DNA from: Micropterus salmoides
Lineage: Eukaryota; Chordata; Actinopteri; Centrarchiformes; Centrarchidae
Direction: 5' to 3'
Length of the DNA: 64,000 nucleotides
Assembly (NCBI RefSeq): GCF_014851395.1
Contig: NW_024041150.1
Coordinates: 10,626,137 to 10,690,136, forward strand
A program made the translations under genes and the position numbers. This document shows, piece after piece, positions 34,072 through 47,500 of this stretch (position 1 is the first letter of the stretch; the number at the start of each line of letters is the position of its first letter). The notes beneath the pieces are model-generated. The model saw nothing but the letters and a program-made list of their open reading frames with translations, did no database searches and had not been told where the DNA came from.

Positions 34072-34342
34072 CAATGGTTCTCAAACTGGGGTGTTGGCCC
34101 CCCCGGGACAACACAGAACCACTACTAGGGGGACTTGGACAACCAGAACAAAAATATGGAGCGCAACTAAGTTGAATGAACATGTAAGATTTATTTATGA
34201 GTTGGCTGAGGCTATAGTGCTGACCTGAATCCTTTCATTTATTGAATCCATCATCTTTTTGATTTGTTGCTCCACTATTGTTAATGATCTGTTTATGTGT
34301 GGTGGGGGGGGGGAAATGGCAGAAAAAGTTAGAGAACCACTG
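34072..34342. mobile_element. hAT-like MITE within the probable MTMR1 3' UTR
   Basis: The ends CAATGGTTCTCAAACTGGGG and GTTAGAGAACCACTG are inverted. Flanks TATTAGCT and AATTAGGT agree at 6 of 8 bases. 271 bp, non-coding. The rest of 32600-34540 holds no recognised element. Confidence 0.75.
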
Positions 34343-34537
34343 AATTAGGTAACAAGCTAGTTTTTAATACTCTCTTTAAATACTTTGTTTCACTTCACAG
34401 ACACCTGAAGGAGATCGGTTCACTTTGCTAAAAACATACATAGAGATGTTTGTGTTTAGGAATGTATCTGTAAAGCCTCCCTCACACTGTAAACACTCTC
34501 ATCTTCAGTACTTATACCTAGGCTAAAACATGGATTG

Positions 34538-34540
<3 letters not shown>

Positions 34541-34597
<57 letters not shown>
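34541..34597. repeat. (TG)n microsatellite adjoining the MTMR1 stop codon
   Basis: About 28 TG units on the plus strand. In the MTMR1 mRNA the TGA stop is followed at once by a (CA)n run, so the 3' UTR starts as a CA repeat. Confidence 0.95.
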
Positions 34598-34598
<1 letters not shown>

Positions 34599-34758
34599 AG
34601 ACCACAGTGTGCAGTGGAGTTCCTGTTTTGTGTGAGGGGGAGTGTTCAGTGGAGGAGGACAGGGAGTGAGAGGAGGCCTCTCTCTGCAGCTCCTCCACCC
34701 TCCTCTGGAGCTCCTCTCTGAGGATCAGCAACTCCTTCAGTGTCTGGTGCACCGGCAC
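34597..34758 (-). CDS. mtmr1: MTMR1 last exon: coiled coil and PDZ ligand
   Basis: 53 codons plus TGA. TLKELLILREELQRRVEEL is a heptad-rich coiled coil, used by myotubularins to dimerise. A Ser-rich linker follows and the chain ends LHTVV. Confidence 0.95.
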
Positions 34759-37700
34759 CTGAAACACATCACACAGTCCCGGCGTCAGTGACTAAAGCTC
34801 TCCTCTTATTCTTGTCCTTAAGTTTCGAGGTGAAACAACCGACACGTGCCAGAATGTTCAGAATGTTTCCAGCATTTCAAATGGAAATATCTGACGTGAT
34901 CACATGACAGTAAACTGAATAGATGTGGGTTTCCGACTGGTGGTCAGATGACGTCGCCTTGGAAACTGGGGTGGACTTTTTGACTATTTTCTGACATTTT
35001 ATGAATGAAATGATTAATTGCTAAAATAAACTGCAGATTAATGAATGATTAAAATAACCGTTAGTTGCAGTTGTCATTAAAAATAATAATAAAATTTAAT
35101 TTTTTTGAGAAAAAGGTTTGTAATATCATAGACTTTACAGAGTCTAAGCTTATCATGAGATTAAAGTCACCAGTCAAAGAGAAGACATAATATTATAACA
35201 TAAATAAAACTGTAATATTATGAGTTAAAATTCAATATCATGCGTGAAAGTTTCATTTCACAAAAAATATCCTGATTTGAGTAAATGAGTAAAACGGTTT
35301 TTCCTTCTGATACAAAGATGTGACTAAAGTTGTAATAACAATAACAATAACATCACAATAATGAAAGTAATCATGTTATGATGCAATGGCCGTGGCCACA
35401 ATACTTTCTGATGAGCTCTCAGGAGAACACAGTGCCTTAAGTTACGACCAAATGTCTGTGGAAGTGAAGCGGTAACACTACTGTCACAAAAAACTTTTAA
35501 TAAATGTTTTTAAAATGCGTAAATAAATCCACAATTAGGTTAGGGTTACAATTCATGTGAGCACGTGTGGGCGTAGCGTCTCTGTGTGTGTGTGTAGTGG
35601 CAGAAGAGGAACACTTGCTGAAGAGACAGAGCTTCACAGAGTTGTTTCCAGTTGTCCGCACCTCGCGGGACGTTCAGATCATTTATCACCGTTGATGAAC
35701 CAAACAAAGAATATTATATCGTTTTTAATAAAGTTACTTCAAATAGACCTGCGGTTCCTCGCAATCGGCGCGCACAAACACACATGAATCGACGGGGACA
35801 GCCCTACACTGAATTGTGACATACTTACTGCTCAGCCTGTTTCTTTCTGTGGTTGCTGTTTTAATGTTTCACTGATTAAACGGACTTCCTGTTGCCGGCA
35901 GGAAGTCAGCTGGCTGGCTAGTTGATCACTTCCCTTTTTTTTGTCAGTTAGCTGTTGCTGCTGTAAATCGAGAGGCTGGTTCTTCTCCTCTTCAGACTGA
36001 GCTAGCTGTTAAGACTAACTCCACCAAACCTCTACATCCCTGCTTCAAAGAGGAAAACCCATCCTCCATCACCAACCACAGAGGCAGGGTACCTGTGGTC
36101 TCATGCGTGGGTTCCAGCGGGCGTAGTAGCTGCTCCACAGCTCCAGATGTCTGGAGGAAACCAGCGGATACAGAACATGGTGCTCATAGTCCACATAGAA
36201 GGGGTTGGTGAAGTCCTCAGGCTGGCTGGGAGGGGACAACACTGAACAGTCAGAGAGTCACTCCAGTCATTCACTCCACTCACTATAACTTCAACGTGGG
36301 AAGTATCTTACCTGTTGATGTAGGACCACAGGGACACAGCTTTGGTCTGCACGTCCTACACAGGACAGGAGAAGAGATTCATCTGACATGGCTCTTACAG
36401 AGTCGCTACCCTTGTTAACAGAACGGTACGTACCTCTGCTGCCCTCTCCTGTTCACTGTTGTAGAGGAATGTACCAAACAGACAGCTGTAGAGGTGGTCC
36501 AGCACTGTGATCAGGAACAGCTCATTGAACTCAAAGGCAGCTGGGAACTGTAGTCAGAAGAACAGAAGTGATTATGAGTGCAGAGTGGCAGCTTCTAAGT
36601 GTCCACAATTGAGCCCACGTCCACATGAAAAGGCTAAACCTGATTGGCTGAGCATATACATGTATACTTTTAGCATGCTGCTTCATGAAAATGAGTAAAG
36701 ACTCCTATACTCAGGCCTGGTTCTGACATGTCCTGGTTCAGCAGAGTGGAGACTGACCTGGCGAGTCATCTGCCAAACACAATCAATGAACTGGACGAAG
36801 AGAGGCGAGCGCTCTGAGTTAGCATGGTTTTCATCACCGTGACCCACACGCTGCAACACAGACAACAATGCAGACACGTGAGGCAGCACACACATCAGAG
36901 TTCTCTACGTGTGTGTAATAAGTATTCAACATGAAGACAACCAGAAGCACATACGACTGGCTGTACATCTCATACATGTATGTTGGCTATGTGTTCAAAA
37001 ACAAACGATAACTTTCTTCTCTGTGGTCAATTTGTTGCAAATTATTTTAATTTGACATGTGTAGCATCACGTCTTTATCCTGTTTTTGGTTGGTTTCAAG
37101 AATCAATTACAAATCTTGTTGGAAAGCATTTTATACATATGCTGCTCTGAAGTGTAGAAGCTGTCAAATATTTCATAAGTCAGATTTGCGTAATGAAATA
37201 CATTGAAGGTGATTGGCAGGAAGCCTTAGATTAGATCTACTTTTCCATGCAGCAGTCTGAGGGAGAGCCTGCACACAATGAAGGGAGTTCTCCTTCACAT
37301 GAAGGGTCAGATCTGGGGATATATTTCCACTGTTCCAGTGGGCACAAACTCATTTCTACATTTGTCTCTAAGGAACTAGCAATAAGCACTGTACACAACT
37401 GAGCTTTCATTTTTGTATGCTTTACTTTGTTGAATTATTTTTTCTTACTGATTCAGCGGTTTTTATTTTTAATCTCTTGTCATACTGTGCACTGTGGTTT
37501 TTAGGATGTGCTGACTGACGGTTGTTACATGTTTTCTTAATGTACTGTTTTAAGTTTTAAAGTTTTTTTTACTTGCATTTCCCTACACAGCGAGTATATG
37601 TCTGGCAACAGGGTTTACAGGTGCATCTCAAACAACTAGATAGAAAATGTTTCGTTTTTTTAAGGTGCAGCTGTACACTTTTGAAAATGATTTAGTGTTT

Positions 37701-40700
37701 TTCAGTACACTTGTGTGTCTGGTTTGGGAGAACACAACTTCCCGTAACTAGTAGGATGTACATGATTCATATTTTTGCAAGAATTTAATTGGGATTTCAA
37801 AACTGATGGCAAAGTTTACTGAACGCCCAGACTTACAGAAGCAGCTCAAAAAACTATTTATTTGCATATGTATGTTGAGAAGATTTATTTTTGATAATTA
37901 ATGAATATGTAGCAAGAATAACTCCTTACAGCAGCAAACTTGTGTCCAAAACTAATCCACTCCTTCTCCACCAGAACCTGCAGACACAGACATACAGTAT
38001 ATTATTATGTTGTGCAGGTGAAGACTATACTATGTAGTTGATGTTGTGATGTATGGTGTGACCTGGAATCCTCTGAGAGTGCGGTAGTGACTGTCCAGCA
38101 TCAGCATGGCCAGAGAGGTGAGCTGAGCCGTTCGGTCCCAGCCGTCACTGCAGTGAACCACCACAGACGTCTTCCCAGACTCCAGCTTATCAGCTATCTT
38201 TGCTGCTCCTGCTAATAACAGCTACACACAGGCCACACATGTTAACTGGGAAGTTTCTACAGCTGATCAGCAGTTCTTCTTTGTGTGTTGTAGTGTGTGT
38301 GATTTACCCGGATGTACTCAAGCCAGTGCGTCTGGTCAATAGCAGAGTGCCAGTGGGCTTCATCTATGGTGGGATAAACCACGTCCTTCATCTTCCTCAG
38401 AGACTCCCTCATCACATGGATGTTGGGGATTTCCAGGAAGTTCAGCTCCATGTTTGGGTAGAAACTCTCATTTTCATACCCTCCGTCCTTTGCCTGTATG
38501 TGGTGGAGGGAATGAGAAGAGAACAAATCCAGTCAACCTACAACATGAAGGTGAGGAGAGAGAGAGAGAGACGCAACAGGAAAACTAGATGCATCTTTCT
38601 GTTTAAACCTTGTTGGTGTCTGCTACACTGTTCTGCCGGGCATCAAAGATGGTGAGCTTGTGGGATTGGGCGTTGGCATCCATGATGATTTGGAGATAGC
38701 GTTCGTCCTCTTTACAGCGACGGTCTGAAGGTCCGACTAACGGCTGGCTGCAGCGTACGATGGTGGCCTGAGACTCTGGGTGAATCCAGGACAAGACCTG
38801 TAGAAAGAGCAGGACCAGGGGGAGAAGAAAACATGTTCCTTCATCACTATGAGCGAGCACACACTGTAGTTTATTCTCACTCAATCCAACAGACCGTCCT
38901 GCTGCCTCAGATACTCACAGATATATTTGTAAGCCACTGATTAAGATTTTAGCCTTCAGTAGGAAGTAATGGGCTCGCAGCTGAGAGGCAGGGGTAGAAA
39001 ATATATATCTTCATGTGATTTGTTGAAAACAAGGAAAATATAAAGTAACACCCGACTGATCCTTCAAATTTTAAGATTCCTTCACACCTACACAAATCTT
39101 ACACACCTTAGCAAATAATATACTGCAGCTACAATACCAATATTTTAGGAATCAGTTGTGGAATTTGAGTTTTTTTCCATCTCTCACATCCTGCCTTGTC
39201 TGTAGCATTGGGTGCTAAATTGCCTACGAGGACTGCAGGTACTGGGTGTCAATGCGCTACCAGGGGCGAACCAAAGCCTGATCTCCGCAGCAGGTCTACC
39301 TGTTGTTTAGCTGCTCGATATCCTATCTGTGGTTCAGCTCTGTCACCTGCTAAAACCATCTGAACACTGTGAGCTCCGGGCTGGAACACTCCCTGTCTGC
39401 AGCTGCTACCCCCACAACTGATTGCTAAATTATTTTGCACTCCCCTCCCCAGAATATCGTTATTCTTTATTACAATTTCATCCATCTAATTACCCTAATA
39501 TTAATTACACTATAATAATGACTGAGTAATAATGAAGAGATGACACTGTACATCAAAGTACAGTCTGTCAACTGAATTCATCAGTTTATCACCACCACCG
39601 TTGCTCCACTGTACAATAATATTTTACATCAGATTAAATCATTCAAATTGTTATTAAGCTATTCTCTGGGTTAATGTTGAAGATGAAAAGTTTTCCAACA
39701 ATGGTGATCATGTTCACCAGCACTGGGTTTATACATTTAAAACCACATGTTCAGTTCTGACCCAGTCGTCAGCCATCACAATCTGGCTGGGCGATCGTCT
39801 GATCATGGCTACTTCAGATCACGGATTAGCGATCTGATTGCCAGGGGGGTGGGGTTACACTGCAGCGTGTCAGTGAAATGCCAGCATGGAAGAAACAGGC
39901 TTATTAGCTTTAAGAGAAACCACCAGAAACATCTGTAAATGCACAGTGCAGCGTTTCCCACAGAATTACCATGTAACTCTGGCGCCGCGCACGGATGGGG
40001 GGTGCATTCGATATTGAACAGCAGCTATGTACAGTGTGCTAACCTCGACAATCCAGCTGTATTCTAATGTTAACATAGCTATACTTATTAGCTAGGCTCC
40101 TTACATGCTTGCTTATAACTTATTTGAAGGTGGGTCTCTGACATTGACAGCGTTGTGTTAAGAACACAGACTAACTTCTTGAATTTACTCCTATTTAATA
40201 GTACATGTGGCGGTCAGCGTTGATATTGTGGCGTGCCGTGTCACCACAAATAAATCAGTGTATGGGAAACACTGCAGTGGGGTGCAGATTTTAGAGACTT
40301 TTTATGTCATCTTAGTTCTGATTAGTTAAAATTGCCTTAATGCGCATGAAAAAACAGTCACTGATCATCCCTTTAGCCGATCCAATCAGAATAAGCCTAA
40401 TCTGGCCCTTGTCAAAGTCGCTCAAATCCTTATGCTTGCCCATTTTTCCTGCTTCTAACACATCAGCTATGAGGACACAATGTTCACTTGCTGCCTAATA
40501 TCTCCCACCCACTGACAGGTGCCATGGAAACGGGATGATCAGTGTTACTCACTTCACCTGTCAGTGGTCAGAATGTTATGGCTGAACGGTGTACATAATC
40601 ATTTATTTTTCATATCTTGTTCAGCTTTGTTGTGCTTGTTTTTAGCTGTATGTCTATTTCTATCTTCCTAAATTGTTTGGGGGGAACTGCAAAGGGGAAA

Positions 40701-43700
40701 AAACAGTCACATTCCCTGTGTCCACATGCTTGTCCATCTTATCTTACTCTATTTTATCCCTCCTCGATCCAGAGCAGAGCGCCTGGAGTGCATTACCAAC
40801 ATGTGTGAGTAAAATCTGTCTTTACAAATATTATTAATAAAACGGATTTTACGCCAACCTATAACCCCCCAACTCACTTTAGAGTCACAGCTACAACACT
40901 TCTGCCTAGTTTGACAGTTTGATGTGAGTTCAGTGAGTCTGGTGCGTTGTTGACCAGAGCACATGAAACACCAGCTTGGCCGACTGGTCTGGCTCCCAGT
41001 CTAACAGACTTGACCTTTTATTACAAATACTGCACTTAATCCAAAGAATGTCATCAAACCGTCTGTAGTGGACATGTGTCTCCTCTCACTGACCGGTATG
41101 CGGTGTTTGGCTCTGAACACAGCCACTCGTTTGATGTCTTCATCAGTGATGTTAGTGGGGATGACCAGAATGGAGGGATACGTGTCACACAGCTCATAGG
41201 TGCTGTTCATCTTACTGATGGTCCAGCTCTCATTAGGGAGGCCCTGACAAAACGAAAAAATGTGTATGACAATGATAAAGTATATTCCAACCTGACATTT
41301 TCAACGTGTGAGGCTGGCCTCCCCGGGGGGGCTCCAGACAGTTTCAGGGAATGGAAGTCAAACAATGTTACATTAGTTATCTAAAGGAGGTCACATAGAA
41401 TAGCCTACATGTGTGTGATGTGGTTAAAGAGACAGTTCAGTGATACAGTAGTTCAAAACCCAAACACTCTTCATTTACGCTCATCAGTGACAAAAAGCCT
41501 CACATTTAAGCTGGAACCAGCAAATGTTTGAAATTTCTACTTGAGAAATGACAGAAACTCTGCTGCTCTGAGGTTCTTTCCTCTAACAAAAACACTCTTT
41601 TTATTCACTAATTATCCAGTCACTTCCATTTAGCAGTTTTTCAAACATTCTTAAGCTACCGTCAATAAAACTCAACACGTCCTGCACAGAAGTTTAAGTC
41701 TTCCAGCTTCTCAGGGGCACAAGCGTTTAAGGTGAAAAATGTGTTGAGTTTCACTGACAGCAACAAAAAAACGAAAATAAAAACAAATAAAAAGTATTTG
41801 CACTGAAAAGAGAAAGTGAGGATATATAAAGCTATGCAGTGAACTCATACGAACATTATCATGTCAAAATGCCATCATGCTCATACCAACCACAATTTGG
41901 CCAATACACTTAGATGGTTTTATAATTCTAGTATGAATAGTTATGCTTTAGCCTCAGACTTCTTGTGTGTTGTGAGAGATGGATCTGACAGCGACAGAGT
42001 CAGTGTTACGGCTGGTGTGCACTTACCAGACGTTTGTACTCTGCTGTTGGGTCGTAAACCTTCCAGCCATCTACAGGAAACTGCTCCTTGTATATAAAGG
42101 CAAACAGGGGCTGCCAGAGGTTGTATGTTAGCATTCAGTCAAGATCAAACGGAAATATGATGGTTCAGGCATTTACGTGCAGTAGGGCTGGGCGATACGG
42201 CCAAAAATGTTATCACGATAAAAACATTTCATATCATTCGATATCGATAATTATCAAGGTAAATGTCAAGTCGTTATTTCTTTCAAGTTTAAAGGCTGAT
42301 TTTTGCTCCTGAGAGAAAATTGAAGAAACCAGAAGGTTAATTATATGGTTAAAATTTCTTTATGGTCAGAATGGGACAAACACTTGATGCTAAACAGGGG
42401 ATCACTGAGGGAGAACATTCAAAACTATTATGATAAAAATAAATTTAACAAATATGATAAGTAAATGTTTTTTCAGTCCCTTTTCCGCAATAAAATAAAT
42501 ATTTTACAGAAAAATGAAGTGCTAATTTGTTCATTATTCATATGAATTAAACCAAATATTTATTGACGATATATTGAACATTAATTATATTGATATTGAG
42601 GAAAATTATATTGCGATAATTATCATTATTGTTTTATTGCCCAGCCCTAACGTGCAGTTAACAAGCTGACCTCAACTGTGCAGAAGTGAAAATCGTCCTT
42701 AGGTCCAATTTTAAGGTTTAAAATAATTGGAAAACATCCTGGAGACAGTGTGAAATGTAACTTAACATAACTAGCCTATGTTGTCATCGTAACATTTGTA
42801 TAGAGTAGGCATGGGCAGGTTTGAGATTTTCACCTTTTCATGACCTTAAATGTGTTATTTTTAAATGTCTGGCTAAAAAACATCAATTTTTTTTCCACAC
42901 ACAATATATTTTATTTTTAAGCAACAACAAATACTACTGCTGCTTAGAAGAACATCAAATGATGCTGTAACATCAATTATTGTGATTTCAGTATTGAGCG
43001 ACACACACACGCCCACGCACACACACACAAACACACACACGCCTACGCACACACACACCTTTTTTTTAACAGATGTACACAATGTTGGAAGACTTACATA
43101 AAAGTATAAATCATGTGATACCAGCTAAACTGGCCCTAGCCTAGTATAGAGTTCATTCTACTCTATATCTATATGTTAAAGCCATGTATGGAAGCCTTGC
43201 AGCACAACATACTGAACCCACACATCATATCTAGCCAATATTAATAAAAACATCTGAATGACACTGACCAGGTTGTGGGAGAGGGGGAAGGCATGTTTGG
43301 CCATCACCTCCACCACATCTGGATGGCTGTCCTCCGTCTTATAGGCAAACCTGGGACTCCTCATGTCCTGATGCAGAGAGAACATGACAGGTCAGTCATC
43401 AGTGGCAACAGAAACTGCAGACTCTTCACAACTATTGTTGAAATCACTGAGGGAATGTAAAGTAAACTCACACCATTATTGAACTTAAGAACTGCCAATG
43501 TACTTGAGTATATCAATTTTATGCCAACTTTATACTTCTCCTCCACTACGTTTTAGATACAAACACTGCACCTGTAACTCCGCTACATTTGTCTGACAGC
43601 TCGAGTCACTAGCTACTTTTCAGATTACATTACATTTTTCATCCCCTGTGTGGTGATTTTGAATGTGAATGTTTGTGAATGTCTTCAGCTAAATAAAATA

Positions 43701-44477
43701 TTTAACCCCCTTTGCATCAACACAAAGCTGGAAACAGGCTGTGTTTCTGAGCTCATGACTTTTTAGACATACATGGTTCTCTCAGGACAAAATGCAACAT
43801 ACACATATTAATGTGCAGCAGGTATTATAGTATGCTTTAAGGACATTTTGCTGATAATATATATATATATATATACTTTATTTCAGTAAGGTTTTGAATG
43901 CAGGGCCCTACGTGTAGTGGAGTATTTTCACAGTGTGGTATTAGTACTTTTACTTAAGTAAATGATCTGAATACTTCTTCATCCAATGGTTGAAATGATT
44001 ACATGATCTCTGGTTCCACCTTTTCCAGCGTGAAGGGTGTTTTTCTATTATGGTAAATTGAATATCTTTGTTGGTTAAAAAATTCCAAAGAAGTCATTTA
44101 TCTGGTATGGGAAAGTATATTTCTGAAGAATCTGTTTCAGTGCACAGTATTCACCTTACAGACCAGCTCCAGTCCTTTGGTGTTCTCTCCCTGGTTGGGA
44201 ACACTGATGGTCTCCAGTCTGCTGATGACTCCCAGGTTCACATCAAGAATGAATGGAGACTCCTGGATGTGCACAGACTGACATTAACACACACTGGAGA
44301 GAAACAATAGTCCTGGGACTGTGAATGAAGGCTATTAAAGCACAGCTGAGTGAATAATAAACGAGCAGTACCCTTTCCACACTTGTGAAGTACAGCTTGT
44401 AGTCTGTGATGGTCAGGGTTCCATTAACCAGACCGCTGAATGGACAGATATACATCACATCCTTGACTGCACATCAG

Positions 44478-44541
<64 letters not shown>

Positions 44542-47500
44542 CTATAAGGAACTGATTAATTGGCAGGTAAGTAACATTATTTATTAAATTATTTGTTATT
44601 TAAATACAATATCAAGATTTTAAAATGACTGATACGTCTACCACATTATACATATGATGAATATGGACAGCAGGATGAGACAGAATGTGACCATACCTGT
44701 AGTTTGGATGGTCTCTCCTGGTAGCAGAGGAACCTGGTTCTGGAACATCCTGACCTGCGCCCCGTATCTGAGAGCTGGAAGGTTCTGTAAAGAGCACAGA
44801 GCAGTCAGTGGGACCACACCACCCTTCACGGACCAGCAACTAGACCTGCACCACCGACACATAACTGAGTATCACTGAACATGTTGCTGATAAAGTCTTT
44901 CAGGTCTGATGAAACCCTCCCGTTCACACTCATTGTGAATTACCTCAAAATGTGTCTAGTAGTGCAATGTGGGGAAGCTGAGGACATTTCAACTTTATGT
45001 AAACACTGTGAATTAAGGATTTATTTCCACCAAAACCACAGCTGGTGATTGTTGGACCAGTGAAAAGACTTTTATTACCTTTATTCATTTATAAGTTATT
45101 GTTTCACATAGTAGATTATTAGCAGTATTATTATTCTTAACGATTTTCATTATTTTATATTCCTTTCAAATCTTCAATTTATGTAGGCATCATTGTTATT
45201 TCCTATGATTACTTAGGCTACTTATTTACTTGTTGTTATCATCATTATACAGTATTGTTATCTGCACAATAATACACCACATAGCTGCAGAAGCATGTGT
45301 GTATGTTGATTATATTGTAAAATAAGAAACAAACAGTTTTGTGTGAAGCCACAACACTTTGCAATTAGATTAGTCTATATCCTCTGCAGTGTTAGATCTA
45401 TCAGACACCAGGTGATGGAACATTTACTGCATCTCACCATGTAACGTGCTGCATTTATACATCACGCAAACTGATTAAATACTTTAGTGTAGGGTACACC
45501 TGTGTTTCCTTGCTCTTAGCTCCTGCAGAAGACTCCTCGTTATATCCTCAAGGTGCATTTAAGGGACTGGAAGATCCTCCATGATCCTCCACGATCCTCC
45601 ACAGGAGGAGAGAGGACCAGGAAGCATAAGTTGACATAATGACCCTAGGTCCCCTGGCTCTCACCCATCCCATTTAGTGGTGTAGTGGGACAGCTGTAGG
45701 GCTAATAGTACATTCTATTCAGTCAGTAGTACACGGGAGTTAGTCTTCTAATTAAGATGAATTGAAAGGTGTCATTTTTGTAACACTGTATAATATTAAC
45801 CATGCCATGTTTTTTGAAAAAATGCATTCCGTGTAATATTATATTAATTTTAGGGTGTGGTGATTCATTTGATCCTACATACTGGCTGTGCATGGGGGGT
45901 TCTGTTCTCAGAGAGACGCAGATATCTTGACTTTCAATAAACCCTCCCTGTCTGGTGAACACATGTCTTTTAAAACAACTTCTATATTATATGTGTCATT
46001 TGCTGAAGAAAGCTGAGACAGAAGGAGAGGAGGAGGATGAGGCATGCAGACCAGGACAGTGTGAAGAGGAAGTACTATAAACAGGAGAAAGGACAGACAG
46101 AGAGAGACTTGCCAAAGCATTGGAAGGATGCTCAGAATCATTTTCTCCATGGTAACAAAGCCCTTCATCTTGTGAATCTTGCTGCAGGGTAGAGCCAGCA
46201 TGGAGAAAGTGTGAGAAAGAGGAAGAGAGAGAGAGATTATGCAGTAAAAAGATATTATTCTATATGTACTTCAATTCCAATCAATTTTTCAATTTTATTA
46301 TAGAGCCAAATCACAACAACAGTTATCTTATTGCGCGTTTGATAAAGAGCAGGTCTAGACCACACTCTTTATGTAAGATGCTGTTATTATGTCAGTCCCC
46401 TCTCTTTGCAGTGCTTGTAGGGAGAGACACTGTGCATATTCTGCCTTCACATAATAATGTATTTGACGTGTGTTGGCTGGCTGAAATCTGAAGCCAGGCT
46501 CCAAAGCTTCTTTCTGATCCTTGATTGACATCGTAATCCCCTGAGCCACGCCACCAGCACGCCTAAGAACTTGTTGGGACGACAGTCACACAGAGATGAA
46601 TGGCTGGATTTTGGTTTTGTTCTTACAGTTCCATTCCAATGGTAGAAACTGGAGTTTCAGATGGACACTGAACCTCTGAGGTTTGTCATGATTTTGACAT
46701 TGAGGTGATGTTGTTTTTTTACTCATATGCTCATGCCAATAAAGCCTCAGTGAAAGACGGACGGAGAGAGTGTAGGAGTAAAGAACAAAGAAAAAGCCTG
46801 AAGAAAGGTACAGAGAAAGAAAAGAAGGAGAAGGAAGCACACTGAGCGGTGTACAGTGGGTCTGATGCAGGAAGTGCTGATGGTTTGTGACGGAAGCTAA
46901 CCTCCACCCTCAGACACCACTGACAAATCTGCAGTATCAGTCATACACCTCAGCCACACAATCACATCCCTGCTAATGTGAAACAGTCTGGGAGTATTCT
47001 AATAACGTTTAACAAGTCAACTTAGTTGTGATATGTACTATGGCAATACAGGACTTTAATATGATCTGAGCATCAGTGTAGTGAAGCACACTGATCTGTC
47101 AGGTGGTATTTAATTAGCTGGATTAGCTAAAAAACTGACATTTCTGTCTGTGTATTTTATCCATAAACAGAAATTTCCACCAAATGTACTGTGTCACAGC
47201 CCGGTTCACACAAAGGACGCTAGTAAGAGTTAGAATGCTGTTTCAACCTTGAACCAAGCAACACACTGGCTAAAACTGAGCTCTGAGTACACAGGTCTGT
47301 GTGTATGTGTCTGAAATGTACAATATTTATCAGAAGACAAGCTGATGAGACTACAGCTCTTACCCTGAGATTCAGCCGCTTGGAAACCTGGAGGTTAAAC
47401 ACACAAGACACGAGTACACAGGCCATACACAGATGAAACACATGTAGCTCACATGAAACAGAAGTTACCTTTACATCTTTCTTACTGTTTAATATTGTAT

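Larger units (their letters stand above)
39757..40591 (-). mobile_element. Tc1-like element fragment, interrupted by a later insertion
   Basis: Read on the minus strand from 40591, the terminus runs CACCGTTCAGCCATAACATT next to a TA. An open frame then starts MGKHKDLSDFDKGQI, a Tc1 transposase N-terminus. The frame resumes after the 39788-40398 insertion as IVMADDW and ends near 39757. The rest is missing. It lies in the MTMR1 intron 38798-41093. Confidence 0.75.

Noticed and set aside
46110..46190. Possible extra MTMR1 exon (minus strand) after CTACCCTGCAG
   Set aside because: The acceptor is good but the only donor in range is weak (CAAGTCTCT) and the peptide has no resemblance to the family. 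The flanking constitutive exons join without it.
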